The notes below the pieces were generated by a model that made no database searches, was not told the DNA's origin, and worked only from the letters and a program-made list of their open reading frames with translations. This document shows positions 9,338-17,385 of a stretch of 56,872 nucleotides of DNA, piece after piece (position 1 is the stretch's first letter; every line of letters starts with the position of its first letter). The DNA is from Pseudomonas morbosilactucae. Lineage in GTDB: Bacteria; Pseudomonadota; Gammaproteobacteria; Pseudomonadales; Pseudomonadaceae. Where the stretch lies: NCBI RefSeq assembly GCF_023241715.1, contig NZ_JALQCW010000056.1, positions 1 to 56,872 on the forward strand. Reading direction: 5' to 3'. Both the position numbers and the translations under genes were made by a program.

Positions 9338-10873
9338 ATGAACCCTTCTACCTTGCCTGCCCCACCGCTTGCCGAAGTCTATGATGTTGCCGTTATCGGC
9401 GGCGGGATCAATGGCGTCGGCATTGCAGCAGACGCAGCCGGTCGCGGTTTGTCGGTGTTCCTTTGCGAAAAGGACGACTTGGCCAGCCACACCTCTTCGG
9501 CCAGCAGCAAGCTGATCCACGGTGGCCTGCGCTACCTCGAACATTACGAATTCCGCCTGGTGCGCGAAGCCTTGGCCGAACGGGAAGTACTGCTGGCCAA
9601 GGCCCCGCATATCGTCAAGCCCATGCGTTTCGTCCTGCCTCATCGCCCCCATCTGCGCCCGGCCTGGATGATTCGTGCAGGGCTGTTCCTGTATGACCAC
9701 CTGGGCAAGCGGGAAAAACTGGCCGGTTCCAAAAGCCTGAAGTTCGGCGCCGACAGCCCGCTCAAGGCCGAGATCAGCAAAGGCTTCGAATACTCCGATT
9801 GCTGGGTCGACGACGCACGCCTGGTGGTGCTCAACGCCATGGCCGCGCGGGAAAACGGCGCCCATGTCCACACCCAGACCCGTTGCGTCAGCGCCCGCCG
9901 CATTAAAGGCCTGTGGCACCTGCACCTGGAGCGCAGCGATGGCAGCCTGCTGTCGATCCGCGCCAAGGCCCTGGTCAACGCCGCCGGCCCCTGGGTCGCC
10001 AAGTTCATCAAGGATGACCTGAAGCTGGATTCGCCCTACGGCATCCGCCTGATCCAGGGCAGCCACCTGATCGTGCCCAAACTCTATGAAGGTGAACACG
10101 CGCACATTCTGCAAAACGAAGACCAGCGCATCGTGTTCACTATTCCGTACCTGAACCGCTTCACCCTGATCGGCACCACCGACCGCGAATACACCGGCGA
10201 CCCGGCGAAGGTGAGCATCACCGACGGCGAGACCGACTACATCCTCAAGGTGGTCAACGCGCACTTCAAAAAGCAGCTGAGCCGCGACGACATCGTGCAC
10301 ACCTATTCCGGCGTTCGCCCCCTGTGCAACGACGAGTCCGACAACCCGTCCGCCGTGACCCGGGACTACACCCTGGCCCTCTCGGGCAACGCCGACGAAG
10401 CGCCACTGCTCTCGGTGTTCGGCGGTAAGCTGACCACCTACCGCAAGCTGGCGGAATCGGCCTTGGCGCAACTGGCGCCGTACTTCAAGCACGCCAAGCC
10501 AAGCTGGACCGCCCAGGCCACCCTGCCCGGCGGTGAAAACATGAGCACGCCCCAGGCCCTGGCCGAGGCGCTGCGACAGAAGTTCGAATGGATCCCCAGT
10601 GAAATCGCCCAGCGCTGGGCCAGCACCTATGGCAGCCGCACCTGGCGCATGCTCGAAGGCGTGGAATCGCTGAACGATCTAGGCGAACACATCGGCGGTG
10701 GGCTTTACACCCGCGAAGTCGATTACCTGTGCAGCGAAGAATGGGCGACCACTGCGCAAGACATTCTGTGGCGCCGCAGCAAGCTGGGGTTGTTCACTAC
10801 TCCGACCGAGCAAGAAAAGTTGGCGGCTTATCTGGGTAAGGTTGAGCAGAATCGCAAGATTGAAGCGGCGTGA
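9338..10873 (+). CDS. glpD: Aerobic sn-glycerol-3-phosphate dehydrogenase
   Basis: FAD enzyme on the inner face of the cytoplasmic membrane that oxidises glycerol-3-phosphate to dihydroxyacetone phosphate and feeds electrons to quinone. 511 residues. The FAD-binding Rossmann motif VAVIGGGINGVGIAADAAGR is at residues about 18-37, followed by SSASSKLIHGGLRYLE near 58. VNAAGPWVAKF, RLIQGSHLIVPK, GTTDREYTGDP and SVFGGKLTTYRKLAE (near 370) are typical. Start chosen at 9338 behind GCGAGG; the five-residue extension is less likely. Own transcription unit, with a GlpR-like operator before it and a strong terminator after it. Confidence 0.97.
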   Translation: MNPSTLPAPPLAEVYDVAVIGGGINGVGIAADAAGRGLSVFLCEKDDLASHTSSASSKLIHGGLRYLEHYEFRLVREALAEREVLLAKAPHIVKPMRFVLPHRPHLRPAWMIRAGLFLYDHLGKREKLAGSKSLKFGADSPLKAEISKGFEYSDCWVDDARLVVLNAMAARENGAHVHTQTRCVSARRIKGLWHLHLERSDGSLLSIRAKALVNAAGPWVAKFIKDDLKLDSPYGIRLIQGSHLIVPKLYEGEHAHILQNEDQRIVFTIPYLNRFTLIGTTDREYTGDPAKVSITDGETDYILKVVNAHFKKQLSRDDIVHTYSGVRPLCNDESDNPSAVTRDYTLALSGNADEAPLLSVFGGKLTTYRKLAESALAQLAPYFKHAKPSWTAQATLPGGENMSTPQALAEALRQKFEWIPSEIAQRWASTYGSRTWRMLEGVESLNDLGEHIGGGLYTREVDYLCSEEWATTAQDILWRRSKLGLFTTPTEQEKLAAYLGKVEQNRKIEAA

Positions 10874-10893
10874 TCTGATCAGCGCTTGAATGA

Positions 10894-10930
10894 AAGCCCC
10901 TGAATTGTGAGATTCAGGGGCTTTTTTCTT
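10894..10930 (+). terminator. Intrinsic terminator after glpD
   Basis: AAGCCCCTGAAT (10894-10905) and ATTCAGGGGCTT (10912-10923) form a perfect 12-bp stem around TGTGAG, followed by a run of T ending at 10930. It sits between glpD and the convergent LysR gene. Confidence 0.92.
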
Positions 10931-10969
10931 GGGTCAGTCTCTAGTAGAGGGCTGGGGCGAGGGTCGACG

Positions 10970-11872
10970 TCAGCACGCCAAATGCAACAGCAGAAAATCA
11001 ATAAACACCCGCGACTTGTGCGGCAAATGTGCAGTGTCAGGAAACACCACATGGATCGACTGCGCTGGCAGCGAGTAATCCGGCAACAAACGCACCAGAC
11101 GTCCACTGGCGATGTCCTCTTCAACCAGCCACGCCGGCAACACCGAAACACCCAATGAGGAGAGCGTCATCGAACGAATCGCCGTGGATGAATTCGAGTC
11201 GAAATGGCTGATGCCACTGACCTCGATATCGCGTCCTGACCGATCGCGCAAAAGCCACTGCGTCGGCGCCTGCAAATTGCTGTTGGCGATCCACGGCAGG
11301 CTAATCAAATCCTGCGGTTCATTCACAGGATGGCGAGCGAGAAACGGTGCACTCGCCACCAACACAATCTCGTAATCCGCTAGCTTGCGGCACTTGAAAG
11401 CAGAATCCGTCAATTTTCCCAGACGGATCACCAGATCAAGTTTTTCCGCCAGCAGATCATTCAGCGATGAGTTGAAGTTGTAACTCAAACTGACTTCCGG
11501 GTATTGCTCGGCGAACAAGGGAATCAACGGCAGAATATATTTCTCGCCATACTCACTGGTCGAACTGATCCGCAACTTCCCGAAAACCCGATGACTGCCC
11601 TTCAGTACGTTATCAAAAGCACTGTCGATACCCGCGACGATGGCTTTGAACTCGGTATAGAAACTCTGCCCGGTTTCTGTCAGCGAAACCGCCCGGCTAT
11701 TGCGGATCAGCAGCGTGACTGACAGCGCTTCCTCCAGCGCCTTGACGTGGAGGCTGGCCATGGCCCTGCTGATGTTCAGGTAACTCGCAGCCTTGGTGAA
11801 AGACCCCAGGTCAACGATAGCGAGAAAGGTCTGCACCCGATTTAAGTGCGTGTGCATGGCGCCATGACTCAC
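10970..11872 (-). CDS. LysR-type transcriptional regulator
   Basis: 300 residues from a GTG at 11872 that has AAGGA seven bases upstream; an ATG at 11857 is the alternative. The N-terminal winged helix reads FLAIVDLGSFTKAASYLNIS with MASLHVKALEEAL. The effector domain follows (LRISSTSEYGEKYILPLIPLF). It is divergent from the MFS gene with a 90-bp shared gap, the usual layout when a LysR protein controls its neighbour, so it probably regulates that exporter. Ligand unknown. Closest in feel to the CrgA/AaeR subgroup. Confidence 0.85.
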   Translation of the reverse strand: MSHGAMHTHLNRVQTFLAIVDLGSFTKAASYLNISRAMASLHVKALEEALSVTLLIRNSRAVSLTETGQSFYTEFKAIVAGIDSAFDNVLKGSHRVFGKLRISSTSEYGEKYILPLIPLFAEQYPEVSLSYNFNSSLNDLLAEKLDLVIRLGKLTDSAFKCRKLADYEIVLVASAPFLARHPVNEPQDLISLPWIANSNLQAPTQWLLRDRSGRDIEVSGISHFDSNSSTAIRSMTLSSLGVSVLPAWLVEEDIASGRLVRLLPDYSLPAQSIHVVFPDTAHLPHKSRVFIDFLLLHLAC

Positions 11873-11962
11873 TGTTCAATCCTTTCAAACATTGTGTTCA
11901 GCCCCATTGCATCGACGTCCGGAGTCTATCGCCCCTATGCTCGACGACAAAGGGGAAACAAC

Positions 11963-13330
11963 ATGAGTTATCGCTACAAAGTCGCATCTGTCTTCCTGAT
12001 CGGTTTTTTTATCGACTGCATCAATATCTTCATGTCAGCGGTCGCGCTGCCCAGTCTGTCGGCGGCCTTGCACATCAGCAGCTCATCAGTGGCCTGGGTC
12101 GCCAATGCCTATGTTCTGGGGCTGACACTGATCATTCCAATCAGCACCTGGCTCTCCGGACGCTTTGGCAGCCGGGAAATGCTCACGCTTTCGATGCTGG
12201 TCTTCAGCGGATCGGCATGGATGTGCGGGGTCGCGAACAGCTTCCCTGAACTGGTGGCCTGGCGTTTCGTGCAAGGCCTCAGTGGCGGTTTGTTGATCCC
12301 GGTCGGGCAGGCACTGACCTTCAATCTGTTCCAGGGCGAGCAACGGGCGAAAATCTCCACGCTGGTAATGGCGGTCGCGCTGATTGCCCCGGCGATTTCA
12401 CCGACCGTTGGCGGGATCATCGTCGACAGCACCTCATGGCGCTGGGTGTTCTTCAGCACTATCCCGTTTTCACTGATCGCCGCCGGGCTGGCGTGGTGCT
12501 GGATAAAAGAGGCCAGACCCACTCACCTGCCGCGCCCGGACTTCAAAGGCCTGCTGCTGGTCAGTGCGGCACTCGCCAGTTTGCTGATGGGCATGTCGCT
12601 GTATGGCGGCGACTATCCGGCGCTGGCGGCCATCGCGTGCATTGTGGCGGGCGTGATATTGATTGCCCTGTACCTGCAGCACTATCGCCAATCAAGCCAC
12701 GCGATCATCGAACTGAGCCTGCTCAAGAGCAAAAGACTCAGCACCTCACTCTTCATCTATTACGCGATTCCCGGGGTGTTCACCGGGGTCAATCTGCTGA
12801 GCATTTTCTTCCTGCAAAACACCCTGCATTTCAGTGCCAGGCTGACCGGGATGTTTATGCTCGTCTACGCCAGCGGAGCCTTCATAGCCATGCTGGCTTG
12901 CGGCCGTGTCTACAACCGTGTCGGCGCCAGACGCCTGTTCACTTTCGGCATGCTGTTGCACAGCGCCGGCATTGCCACGTTGGTGGGGGTGAATCGCCCG
13001 GACGACCTCTGGCTGATCGTCGGTGCCTACATCTTGATGGGCATCGGTGGCGGCATCGGCGCCAACACTGCGCAGACCACATCGCTGATGGACTTCAGCA
13101 GCCGCGACACGCACAAAGCCAGTGTGATCTGGAACATCAACCGGCAGATGTCGTTCAGCCTCGGTGCGGCACTGTGCCTGATGATCTTCAACCTGCTGCT
13201 CAAGCCGTTGCAGCCCACTGCGGCGTATCACGCGAGCTTCGCCATTGCCGCGCTGATCGGCCTGCTGCCGCTGTTTCAAATGAGCCAATTGAACCCTGCC
13301 AAGGCACACCATGAACCACAACCTGATTGA
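11963..13330 (+). CDS. MFS transporter, drug:H+ antiporter-2 (EmrB/QacA-like)
   Basis: 455 residues starting MSYRYKVASVFLIGFFIDC behind AGGGGAAAC. About 13-14 hydrophobic segments are visible, which fits the DHA2 class. The motif-A-like loop between helices 2 and 3 reads STWLSGRFGSREMLTLS, and the motif-C region is AISPTVGGIIVDSTSWRWVF. Likely an inner-membrane proton-driven exporter. A long upstream reading that would start at 11846 overlaps the divergent LysR promoter and is rejected. Followed by a gene overlapping it by 20 bp. Confidence 0.85.
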   Translation: MSYRYKVASVFLIGFFIDCINIFMSAVALPSLSAALHISSSSVAWVANAYVLGLTLIIPISTWLSGRFGSREMLTLSMLVFSGSAWMCGVANSFPELVAWRFVQGLSGGLLIPVGQALTFNLFQGEQRAKISTLVMAVALIAPAISPTVGGIIVDSTSWRWVFFSTIPFSLIAAGLAWCWIKEARPTHLPRPDFKGLLLVSAALASLLMGMSLYGGDYPALAAIACIVAGVILIALYLQHYRQSSHAIIELSLLKSKRLSTSLFIYYAIPGVFTGVNLLSIFFLQNTLHFSARLTGMFMLVYASGAFIAMLACGRVYNRVGARRLFTFGMLLHSAGIATLVGVNRPDDLWLIVGAYILMGIGGGIGANTAQTTSLMDFSSRDTHKASVIWNINRQMSFSLGAALCLMIFNLLLKPLQPTAAYHASFAIAALIGLLPLFQMSQLNPAKAHHEPQPD

Positions 13331-13727
13331 ACAAGCGCAACACAGCATTCACCACGTGCACCAACTGATTCACCGCGTGTTTACCGATGCAGATGGCACC
13401 GGCGAAACCAGTATTGCGCCACTGATGAGCGCCTTTGGCGAACATTTCAGCATGGTCACCACCTCAGCCGCGACCCTCGACCGCCAGCACCTGGAGCAAC
13501 TGTTCAAAGGCGCGGTCGGCGGTCGGCCGAGGCTCGAGATCATCATCAGCGACTTGCGCCCGGTCTGGCAGCAAGGCGAAACGGTGGCCATCAGCTACAC
13601 CGAAGTCCAGTGCACGCCTGAGCAGGAAAATACCCGGGTTTCGGTGGCCATCCTTCGGATTCACGCCGGGAGCGTGCAATGGCAGTACCTGCATGAAACC
13701 CCGCTCAACCAGAAAAATCGGAAATAA
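13311..13727 (+). CDS. Small NTF2-like/DUF4440-type protein of unknown function
   Basis: 138 residues; its start lies inside the last codons of the MFS gene, so the two are co-translated. The pattern (helical N-terminus, MSAFGEHFSMVTTSAATLDRQ, then alternating strands GETVAISYTEVQ, VSVAILRI, VQWQYLHETPL) looks like a SnoaL/NTF2 cone fold, often a small-molecule binder or an orphan enzyme. I do not recognise a specific family. Context suggests it acts on or binds the substrate of the exporter. Confidence 0.6.
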   Translation: MNHNLIEQAQHSIHHVHQLIHRVFTDADGTGETSIAPLMSAFGEHFSMVTTSAATLDRQHLEQLFKGAVGGRPRLEIIISDLRPVWQQGETVAISYTEVQCTPEQENTRVSVAILRIHAGSVQWQYLHETPLNQKNRK

Positions 13728-13741
13728 CCTGCAACAGGTCA

Positions 13742-13786
13742 TTCGGTTTTCCGAACACCGCCTCATGATCAGTTCGGTTAACCGGA
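13742..13786 (+). promoter_or_regulatory. Two AauR-type binding sites upstream of aatJ
   Basis: TTCGGTTTTCCGAA (13742-13755) is an exact TTCGG-N4-CCGAA, and TTCGGTTAACCGGA (13773-13786) differs at one base. The centres are 31 bp apart, about three helical turns. As I recall, TTCGG-N4-CCGAA is the motif reported for AauR in P. putida. They lie 75-125 bp upstream of the sigma-54 promoter of aatJ, a standard activator position. Confidence 0.8.
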
Positions 13787-13832
13787 TCAACCACGGTGAA
13801 AAACACCTTAAAAAAAATTTAATATCCTTATT

Positions 13833-13845
13833 AATCAATGATTTA
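13833..13845 (+). promoter_or_regulatory. IHF-binding site
   Basis: AATCAATGATTTA matches the IHF consensus WATCAR-N4-TTR without mismatch, inside an AT-rich stretch (13810-13856). It lies between the AauR sites and the sigma-54 promoter, where a bend would bring the activator to the polymerase. Confidence 0.65.
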
Positions 13846-13862
13846 GTTATTAATGAGTAGTC

Positions 13863-13878
13863 TGGCACGACTCATGCT
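13863..13878 (+). promoter_or_regulatory. Sigma-54 (-24/-12) promoter of aatJ
   Basis: TGGCACGACTCATGCT: GG at 13864-13865 and GC at 13876-13877 with the required 10-base gap, one mismatch to TGGCAC-N5-TTGCW. It is about 118 bp before the aatJ start. Confidence 0.85.
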
Positions 13879-13995
13879 CTACACTCTTCGACGAATGTTT
13901 GATGAGCCACCCCATCAGAAGCCGTCAAGGCATTCGCTGTATAAAAGAGCCGTCGAATTGGCTTCATAAAAAAAACAAATGTCGAGGAAATATTG

Positions 13996-14910
13996 ATGCG
14001 CATCGTTCCCCATCTGTTGGGCGCAGCTATCGCTGCCGCTCTGATTAGCACTCCAGTTTTCGCCGCCGAACTCACCGGCACACTGAAGAAAATCAAAGAG
14101 TCCGGCACCATCACCCTCGGACATCGCGACGCTTCCATTCCGTTTTCCTACATCGCTGACGCTTCCGGCGTCCCGGTCGGCTACTCCCACGACATCCAGC
14201 TGAAAATCGTCGAGGCCATCAAGAAAGACCTCGACATGCCGGACCTCAAGGTCAAGTACAACCTGGTCACCTCGCAAACCCGTATCCCGCTGGTGCAGAA
14301 CGGCACCGTGGACGTCGAGTGCGGCTCCACCACCAACAACGTCGAGCGTCAGCAGCAAGTTGACTTCTCCGTCGGCATCTTCGAAATCGGTACCCGCCTG
14401 CTGTCCAAAAAGGACTCGGCCTACAAGGATTTCGCTGACCTGAAAGGCAAGAACGTCGTGACCACCGCCGGCACCACGTCCGAGCGCATCCTCAAGGCAA
14501 TGAACGCCGACAAGCAGATGGGCATGAACGTGATCTCCGCCAAGGACCACGGTGAATCCTTCAACATGCTGGAAAGCGGCCGCGCCGTAGCCTTCATGAT
14601 GGACGACGCACTGCTGGCCGGTGAAATGGCCAAGGCCAAGAAGCCGGGCGACTGGGCCGTGACCGGTACTGCACAGTCCTACGAAATCTATGGCTGCATG
14701 GTCCGCAAGGGCGACGCACCGTTCAAGAAAGCCGTGGACGACGCCATCGTTGCCACCTACAAGTCGGGCGAAATCAACAAGATCTACGACAAGTGGTTCC
14801 AGGCGCCGATCCCACCAAAAGGCCTGAACCTGATGTTCCCGATGAGCGACGAGCTCAAGGCCTTGATCGCCAATCCGACCGACAAAGCGGCTGACGATAA
14901 AAAGTCCTGA
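13996..14910 (+). CDS. aatJ: Glutamate/aspartate ABC transporter, periplasmic binding protein
   Basis: 304 residues; ATG at 13996 with GAGGAAA upstream (a TTG three bases earlier is in frame but poorer). Signal peptide, residues 1-24, ends ...STPVFA before AELTGTLKK. The family-3 solute-binding fold shows GTITLGHRDASIPFSY near 38 and DVECGSTTNNVERQ near 113. Binds acidic amino acids in the periplasm for AatQMP. The promoter upstream has AauR-type, IHF and sigma-54 sites. A strong stem-loop follows, which can raise the amount of this protein over the membrane components. Confidence 0.94.
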   Translation: MRIVPHLLGAAIAAALISTPVFAAELTGTLKKIKESGTITLGHRDASIPFSYIADASGVPVGYSHDIQLKIVEAIKKDLDMPDLKVKYNLVTSQTRIPLVQNGTVDVECGSTTNNVERQQQVDFSVGIFEIGTRLLSKKDSAYKDFADLKGKNVVTTAGTTSERILKAMNADKQMGMNVISAKDHGESFNMLESGRAVAFMMDDALLAGEMAKAKKPGDWAVTGTAQSYEIYGCMVRKGDAPFKKAVDDAIVATYKSGEINKIYDKWFQAPIPPKGLNLMFPMSDELKALIANPTDKAADDKKS

Positions 14911-14928
14911 TTCCTGACTAACCTTGTT

Positions 14929-14956
14929 TCCTGAAGGGCCAACCGGTCCTTCAGGA
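14929..14956 (+). terminator. Stem-loop between aatJ and aatQ (attenuator or mRNA stabiliser)
   Basis: CCTGAAGGGCC (14930-14940) pairs with GGTCCTTCAGG (14945-14955) around AACC, with one G-U pair; T14929/A14956 extend it. There is no T-run, so it is more likely a partial terminator or 3'-end protector than a full stop. Confidence 0.55.
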
Positions 14957-15102
14957 GTCTGTCACTACCTGCTGGCATTTTTTGGAAACACTCGAACCGG
15001 TGGTTGTCGAGCCGATCGCGTGTGCCTGACCGTCGAGGTCAGGTGGGAACGGACGTCCCCAGGCGGGTGCTTGTACATCGATCGATCAGAGGGGAGACCC
15101 TA

Positions 15103-15849
15103 ATGAATTACAACTGGGACTGGGGCGTGTTCTTCAAGTCCACCGGCGTGGGCAGCGAGACTTATCTCGACTGGTTCATTTCCGGTTTGGGCTGGACCAT
15201 CGGCATTGCCGTGGTGGCCTGGATCGTCGCGCTGATTCTGGGCTCGGTGCTCGGTGTCATGCGTACCGTACCGAACCGCCTGGTATCGGGCATCGCGACG
15301 GTGTACGTGGAAATTTTCCGTAACGTGCCGCTGCTGGTTCAGCTGTTCATCTGGTACTTCCTGGTACCGGACCTGCTGCCGGAGAACCTGCAGGAGTGGT
15401 ACAAGCAGGACCTCAACCCGACCACCTCGGCCTACCTGAGCGTTGTCGTGTGTCTGGGCCTGTTCACCGCCGCCCGGGTTTGCGAACAAGTGCGTACCGG
15501 CATCCAGGCACTGCCTCGGGGCCAGGAATCCGCGGCCCGCGCCATGGGCTTCAAGCTGCCGCAGATCTACTGGAATGTGCTGCTGCCCCAGGCCTACCGG
15601 ATCATCATTCCGCCGCTTACCTCGGAATTCCTCAACGTGTTCAAGAACTCCTCCGTGGCGTCCTTGATCGGCTTGATGGAACTGCTGGCCCAAACCAAAC
15701 AGACCGCCGAGTTCTCGGCCAACCTGTTTGAAGCCTTCACCCTGGCCACACTGATCTACTTCACCCTGAACATGAGCCTGATGCTCCTGATGCGTGTGGT
15801 AGAGAAGAAAGTTGCCGTACCCGGCCTGATCTCCGTGGGGGGCAAATAA
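15103..15849 (+). CDS. aatQ: Glutamate/aspartate ABC transporter permease AatQ (GltJ-like)
   Basis: 248 residues from MNYNWDWGVFF behind AGGGGAG; the upstream extension is rejected. Inner-membrane permease of the His/Glu/Gln/Arg family, with about five membrane segments and the EAA loop VRTGIQALPRGQESAARAMG near residue 130-149, which contacts the ATPase. Forms the channel together with AatM. Shares its last base with the start of aatM (TAATG), so translation is coupled. Confidence 0.94.
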   Translation: MNYNWDWGVFFKSTGVGSETYLDWFISGLGWTIGIAVVAWIVALILGSVLGVMRTVPNRLVSGIATVYVEIFRNVPLLVQLFIWYFLVPDLLPENLQEWYKQDLNPTTSAYLSVVVCLGLFTAARVCEQVRTGIQALPRGQESAARAMGFKLPQIYWNVLLPQAYRIIIPPLTSEFLNVFKNSSVASLIGLMELLAQTKQTAEFSANLFEAFTLATLIYFTLNMSLMLLMRVVEKKVAVPGLISVGGK

Positions 15850-16520
15850 TGGAATTCGATTTCAGCGGCATCATCCCCGCCATTCCTGGCTTGTGGAACG
15901 GCATGGTCATGACCTTGAAGCTGATGGTCATGGGCGTGGTCGGCGGCATCGTGCTGGGTACCATCCTGGCCCTGATGCGCCTGTCGTCCAGCAAACTGCT
16001 GTCCCGCGTGGCCGGCGCCTATGTGAACTACTTCCGTTCGATCCCGCTGCTGCTGGTGATCACCTGGTTCTACCTGGCGGTGCCGTTCGTACTGCGCTGG
16101 ATCACCGGCGAAGACACCCCGATCGGTGCGTTCACCTCCTGTGTCGTGGCCTTCATGATGTTCGAGGCGGCGTACTTCTGTGAGATCGTGCGGGCCGGCG
16201 TGCAGTCGATCCCCAAGGGCCAGATGGCGGCTGCACAAGCCATGGGCATGTCCTACGGCCAGACCATGCGCCTGATCATCCTGCCCCAGGCCTTCCGCAA
16301 GATGACCCCGCTGCTGCTGCAGCAGAGCATCATCCTGTTCCAGGACACTTCGCTGGTCTACACCGTGGGCCTGGTGGATTTCCTCAACGCCTCGCGCTCC
16401 AGCGGCGACATCATCGGCCGCTCCAATGAATTCCTGATCGTTGCCGGTCTGGTGTATTTCACAATCAGCTTTGCCGCCTCGCTGCTGGTCAAGCGTCTGC
16501 AAAAAAGGTTCGCCGTATGA
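15849..16520 (+). CDS. aatM: Glutamate/aspartate ABC transporter permease AatM (GltK-like)
   Basis: 223 residues. Second inner-membrane subunit. Hydrophobic segments begin at GIIPAIPGLWNGMVMTLKL, and the EAA loop VRAGVQSIPKGQMAAAQAMG lies near residue 115-134. It overlaps aatQ by one base upstream and aatP by four bases downstream (ATGA), a tightly coupled operon. Confidence 0.94.
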   Translation: MEFDFSGIIPAIPGLWNGMVMTLKLMVMGVVGGIVLGTILALMRLSSSKLLSRVAGAYVNYFRSIPLLLVITWFYLAVPFVLRWITGEDTPIGAFTSCVVAFMMFEAAYFCEIVRAGVQSIPKGQMAAAQAMGMSYGQTMRLIILPQAFRKMTPLLLQQSIILFQDTSLVYTVGLVDFLNASRSSGDIIGRSNEFLIVAGLVYFTISFAASLLVKRLQKRFAV

Positions 16521-17251
16521 TCTCTATCAAAAACATCAACAAGTGGTATGGGGACTTCCAGGTGCTGACTGATTGCAGCACCGAGGTCAAAAAGGGTGAA
16601 GTGATCGTGGTGTGCGGGCCGTCCGGCTCGGGCAAGTCCACCCTGATCAAATGCGTCAACGCCCTGGAGCCGTTCCAGAAAGGCGACATCGTGGTCGATG
16701 GCACATCGATCGCCGACCCGAAGACCAACCTGCCGAAACTGCGTTCGCGCGTGGGCATGGTGTTCCAGCATTTCGAACTGTTCCCGCACCTGACCATCAC
16801 CGAAAACCTGACCATCGCGCAGATCAAGGTCCTGGGTCGCAGCAAGGAAGAAGCCACCAAGAAGGGCCTGCAACTGCTGGACCGTGTCGGCCTTTCCGCC
16901 CACGCCCACAAGCACCCGGGGCAACTGTCCGGTGGCCAGCAACAGCGTGTGGCGATTGCCCGCGCCCTGGCCATGGACCCGATCGTCATGCTGTTCGACG
17001 AACCGACCTCGGCGCTCGACCCGGAGATGGTCAACGAAGTACTGGATGTCATGGTGCAACTGGCCCAGGAAGGCATGACCATGATGTGCGTGACCCACGA
17101 AATGGGCTTCGCCCGTAAAGTGGCCGACCGCGTGATCTTTATGGACGCCGGCAAGATCATCGAAGACTGCCCGAAAGAGGAATTCTTCGGCGACATCAGT
17201 GCCCGCTCCGAACGTGCCCAGCACTTCCTCGAGAAGATCCTGCAGCACTAA
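16517..17251 (+). CDS. aatP: Glutamate/aspartate ABC transporter ATP-binding protein
   Basis: 244 residues. Walker A GPSGSGKSTLIKC near residue 34, Q-loop MVFQHFELFPHLT, signature LSGGQQQRVAIARAL, Walker B VMLFDEPTSALDPEM and the switch histidine in VTHEMGF. It powers AatQM on the cytoplasmic side. Last gene of the transporter operon; a REP pair separates it from the regulatory genes. Confidence 0.95.
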   Translation: MISIKNINKWYGDFQVLTDCSTEVKKGEVIVVCGPSGSGKSTLIKCVNALEPFQKGDIVVDGTSIADPKTNLPKLRSRVGMVFQHFELFPHLTITENLTIAQIKVLGRSKEEATKKGLQLLDRVGLSAHAHKHPGQLSGGQQQRVAIARALAMDPIVMLFDEPTSALDPEMVNEVLDVMVQLAQEGMTMMCVTHEMGFARKVADRVIFMDAGKIIEDCPKEEFFGDISARSERAQHFLEKILQH

Positions 17252-17262
17252 ACCTGTGCTCT

Positions 17263-17353
17263 TGTAGGAGCTGGCTTGCCAGCGATGGGGCCGCCGAGCG
17301 GGCTCCCCTATCGCCAGCAACGCGTCCATCGCCGGCCAGCCGGCTTCTACAGG
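17263..17353. repeat. REP pair between aatP and aauS
   Basis: TGTAGGAGCTGGCTTGCCAG at the left and ATCGCCGGCCAGCCGGCTTC at the right form inverted arms, with a degenerate third arm (CTATCGCCAGCAACG) between them. Same family as the other REPs here. Confidence 0.8.
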
Positions 17354-17385
17354 CATCGCGCAGTGGTTGACCCAAGGCATCTGTG

